DNA of 24,989 nucleotides from Brevundimonas sp. UBA7534 (lineage in GTDB: Bacteria > Pseudomonadota > Alphaproteobacteria > Caulobacterales > Caulobacteraceae). The translations under genes were made by a program, and so were the position numbers. Position 1 is the stretch's first letter. Each line of letters starts with the position of its first letter. This document shows positions 24,302 to 24,989 of the stretch, piece after piece. The stretch is from contig NZ_DLMO01000160.1 of the NCBI RefSeq assembly GCF_002479325.1, positions 1-24,989 of the forward strand. The letters run 5' to 3'. The notes below the pieces were generated by a model. The model was not told where the DNA came from. It saw only the letters and a program-made list of their open reading frames with translations, and did not search any database.

Positions 24302-24317
24302 GGGGCGGTCAGCCCCC
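24301..24317. terminator. Short GC hairpin overlapping both convergent stop codons
   Basis: GGGGGC (24301-24306) and GCCCCC (24312-24317) with the 5-nt loop GGTCA span the end of the + strand gene and the stop of the - strand gene. There is no T-tract. The assignment is weak. Confidence 0.3.
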
Positions 24318-24644
24318 GGTCAGTTGTCTGGGGCCGAGCAGGATCAGCGCCGCGCCGACCAGGCAGACCGCGCCGCCGATCAGGTCCCAGCGGTCGGGAA
24401 GGGTCTTTTCCACCGCCGCCATCCAGACCAGGGAGGCGCAGATATAGACCCCGCCATAGGCCGCGAAGGCCCGGCCCGCCGCATCCGCCGGAACCAGCGT
24501 CAGCAGCCAGGCGAAGGCGATCAGGCTGAGCACCCCCGGCGCCAGCCACAGTGGCGAGCGATCCAGCTTCAGCCAGGCCCAGAAGGCGAAACAGCCGGCG
24601 ATCTCGGCCAGCGCGGCCAAGGGGTAGATGAGGAGGAGCTTCAT
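24309..24644 (-). CDS. YnfA/UPF0060-family membrane protein
   Basis: This 111-residue protein has four hydrophobic segments (about 3-21, 30-50, 60-78 and 86-104). The conserved family features are LAEIAGCFAFW near the N-terminus, RAFAAYGGVYI in the middle and DLIGGAVCLVGAALIL at the end. The family is related to small multidrug resistance transporters, and members form dimers in the inner membrane, but the natural substrate is not settled. A GAAGGA-type ribosome site lies just before the ATG at 24644. It converges on the TonB-like gene with 7 bp between stops. It lies downstream of the methyltransferase gene on the same strand, separated by an inverted repeat. Confidence 0.92.
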   Translation of the reverse strand: MKLLLIYPLAALAEIAGCFAFWAWLKLDRSPLWLAPGVLSLIAFAWLLTLVPADAAGRAFAAYGGVYICASLVWMAAVEKTLPDRWDLIGGAVCLVGAALILLGPRQLTGG

Positions 24645-24707
24645 TGTCCTTCGTATCCAGTTGCGGGCGGCTTCGTGAGTCCTGCAATAGTCGTCACTCC
24701 TGGGCCG

Positions 24708-24781
24708 CGCAGCGGAACCCGGAGCCCAGGACGGCCCCCCGGCCAGGTGATGCGGTGCTGGGTTCCGGGTTCTTCGCTGCG
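24708..24781. repeat. Imperfect inverted repeat between trmJ and the YnfA-family gene
   Basis: The left arm 24708-24729 (CGCAGCGGAACCCGGAGCCC then AG) and the right arm 24758-24781 are inverted copies with one 2-base gap and one mismatch. The 28-nt spacer is GC-rich. It lies 19 bp downstream of the trmJ stop on the minus strand, so it could serve as its terminator. It resembles dispersed intergenic repeats of Caulobacterales, which I cannot confirm here. Confidence 0.55.
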
Positions 24782-24800
24782 CGAAGCCCCGGAAGGACGG

Positions 24801-24989
24801 CTACGCCTTCTTCCCCGCACGCTCCGCCGCCAGCTTGGCCAGCACCCGGCCGCGGCCCCGGGCCAGGGCGTGGACGGCGCCGCGCATGGTGGCGACCTCC
24901 TGCTCGGTGAAGGCGGCGCGGCCCAGCATGACGCGCAGGTTCTGGCTCATCGAACGCTTCTTCTCGGGCGGATAGAAGAAGCCGCCGTT
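24801..24989 (-). CDS. trmJ: TrmJ-like RNA methyltransferase, C-terminal end (5' part outside window)
   Basis: The minus-strand frame is open from the window edge to the TAG at 24803-24801, giving 62 residues. It contains GGFFYPPEKKRSMSQNLRVM followed by GRAAFTEQEVATMRGAVHALARGR, which matches the C-terminal helical extension of TrmJ, a SPOUT methyltransferase that 2'-O-methylates position 32 of tRNA anticodon loops. The SPOUT knot domain is outside the window, so the call rests on this tail only; a related SpoU-family methyltransferase is possible. The last residues are Lys/Arg-rich (RAGKKA). Confidence 0.7.
   Translation of the reverse strand, partial: NGGFFYPPEKKRSMSQNLRVMLGRAAFTEQEVATMRGAVHALARGRGRVLAKLAAERAGKKA

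Noticed and set aside
1..24989. CRISPR array, tRNA or IS element
   Set aside because: No regularly spaced repeats, cloverleaf sequence or transposase reading frame was seen on either strand.

Overview
The window is chromosomal DNA of a high-GC alphaproteobacterium, most likely a Caulobacteraceae member close to Brevundimonas or Caulobacter. I infer this from the contiguous rpsT-dnaA-dnaN-recF-gyrB block, the GANTC (CcrM-type) sites upstream of dnaA, two large TonB-dependent receptors (TBDRs), and Caulobacterales-style hairpin repeats between genes. No phage, IS element, CRISPR array or tRNA was seen. Both ends cut genes: a TBDR on the left and a TrmJ-type RNA methyltransferase on the right.

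Region 1 (1-5349, + strand): the 3' part of a TBDR is followed 16 bp later by a secreted alpha/beta hydrolase, probably one uptake-plus-hydrolysis transcription unit. Next come UDP-glucose 6-dehydrogenase and a UDP-glucuronate 4-epimerase-like enzyme, which together would make UDP-glucuronate and then UDP-galacturonate for envelope polysaccharide.

Region 2 (5357-10771, - strand): a hybrid histidine kinase with a signal peptide and a large, probably periplasmic, helical-repeat sensor lies upstream of a second TBDR. That receptor carries a Gly/Arg/Met/Pro-rich insertion in its barrel.

Region 3 (10877-18336, + strand): this is the replication block. rpsT has a good promoter and a strong terminator. 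dnaA follows after a 423-bp gap holding four GANTC sites, a candidate promoter and a leader of about 160 nt with a possible upstream ORF. dnaN, recF and gyrB follow, with repeat hairpins after dnaA and between dnaN and recF. The DnaA position that aligns with the E. coli arginine finger R285 reads as His.

Region 4 (18338-19272, - strand): two small exported proteins, a DUF6491-like lipoprotein and a surface-adhesin-E-like protein.

Region 5 (19390-24989): a type I secretion ABC transporter and its HlyD-type adaptor (+), with no TolC or recognisable substrate in view; an OmpA/Pal-type lipoprotein (-); a TonB-like Pro-rich membrane protein with an unrecognised C-terminal domain (+); a YnfA-family membrane protein (-); and the C-terminal end of a TrmJ-like methyltransferase (-).

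Most of the window is ordinary core genome. I found no clear undescribed multi-gene system. The best leads are the DnaA active-site substitution, the dnaA control region, the TonB-like protein with an unusual C-terminus, and the kinase-receptor pair.
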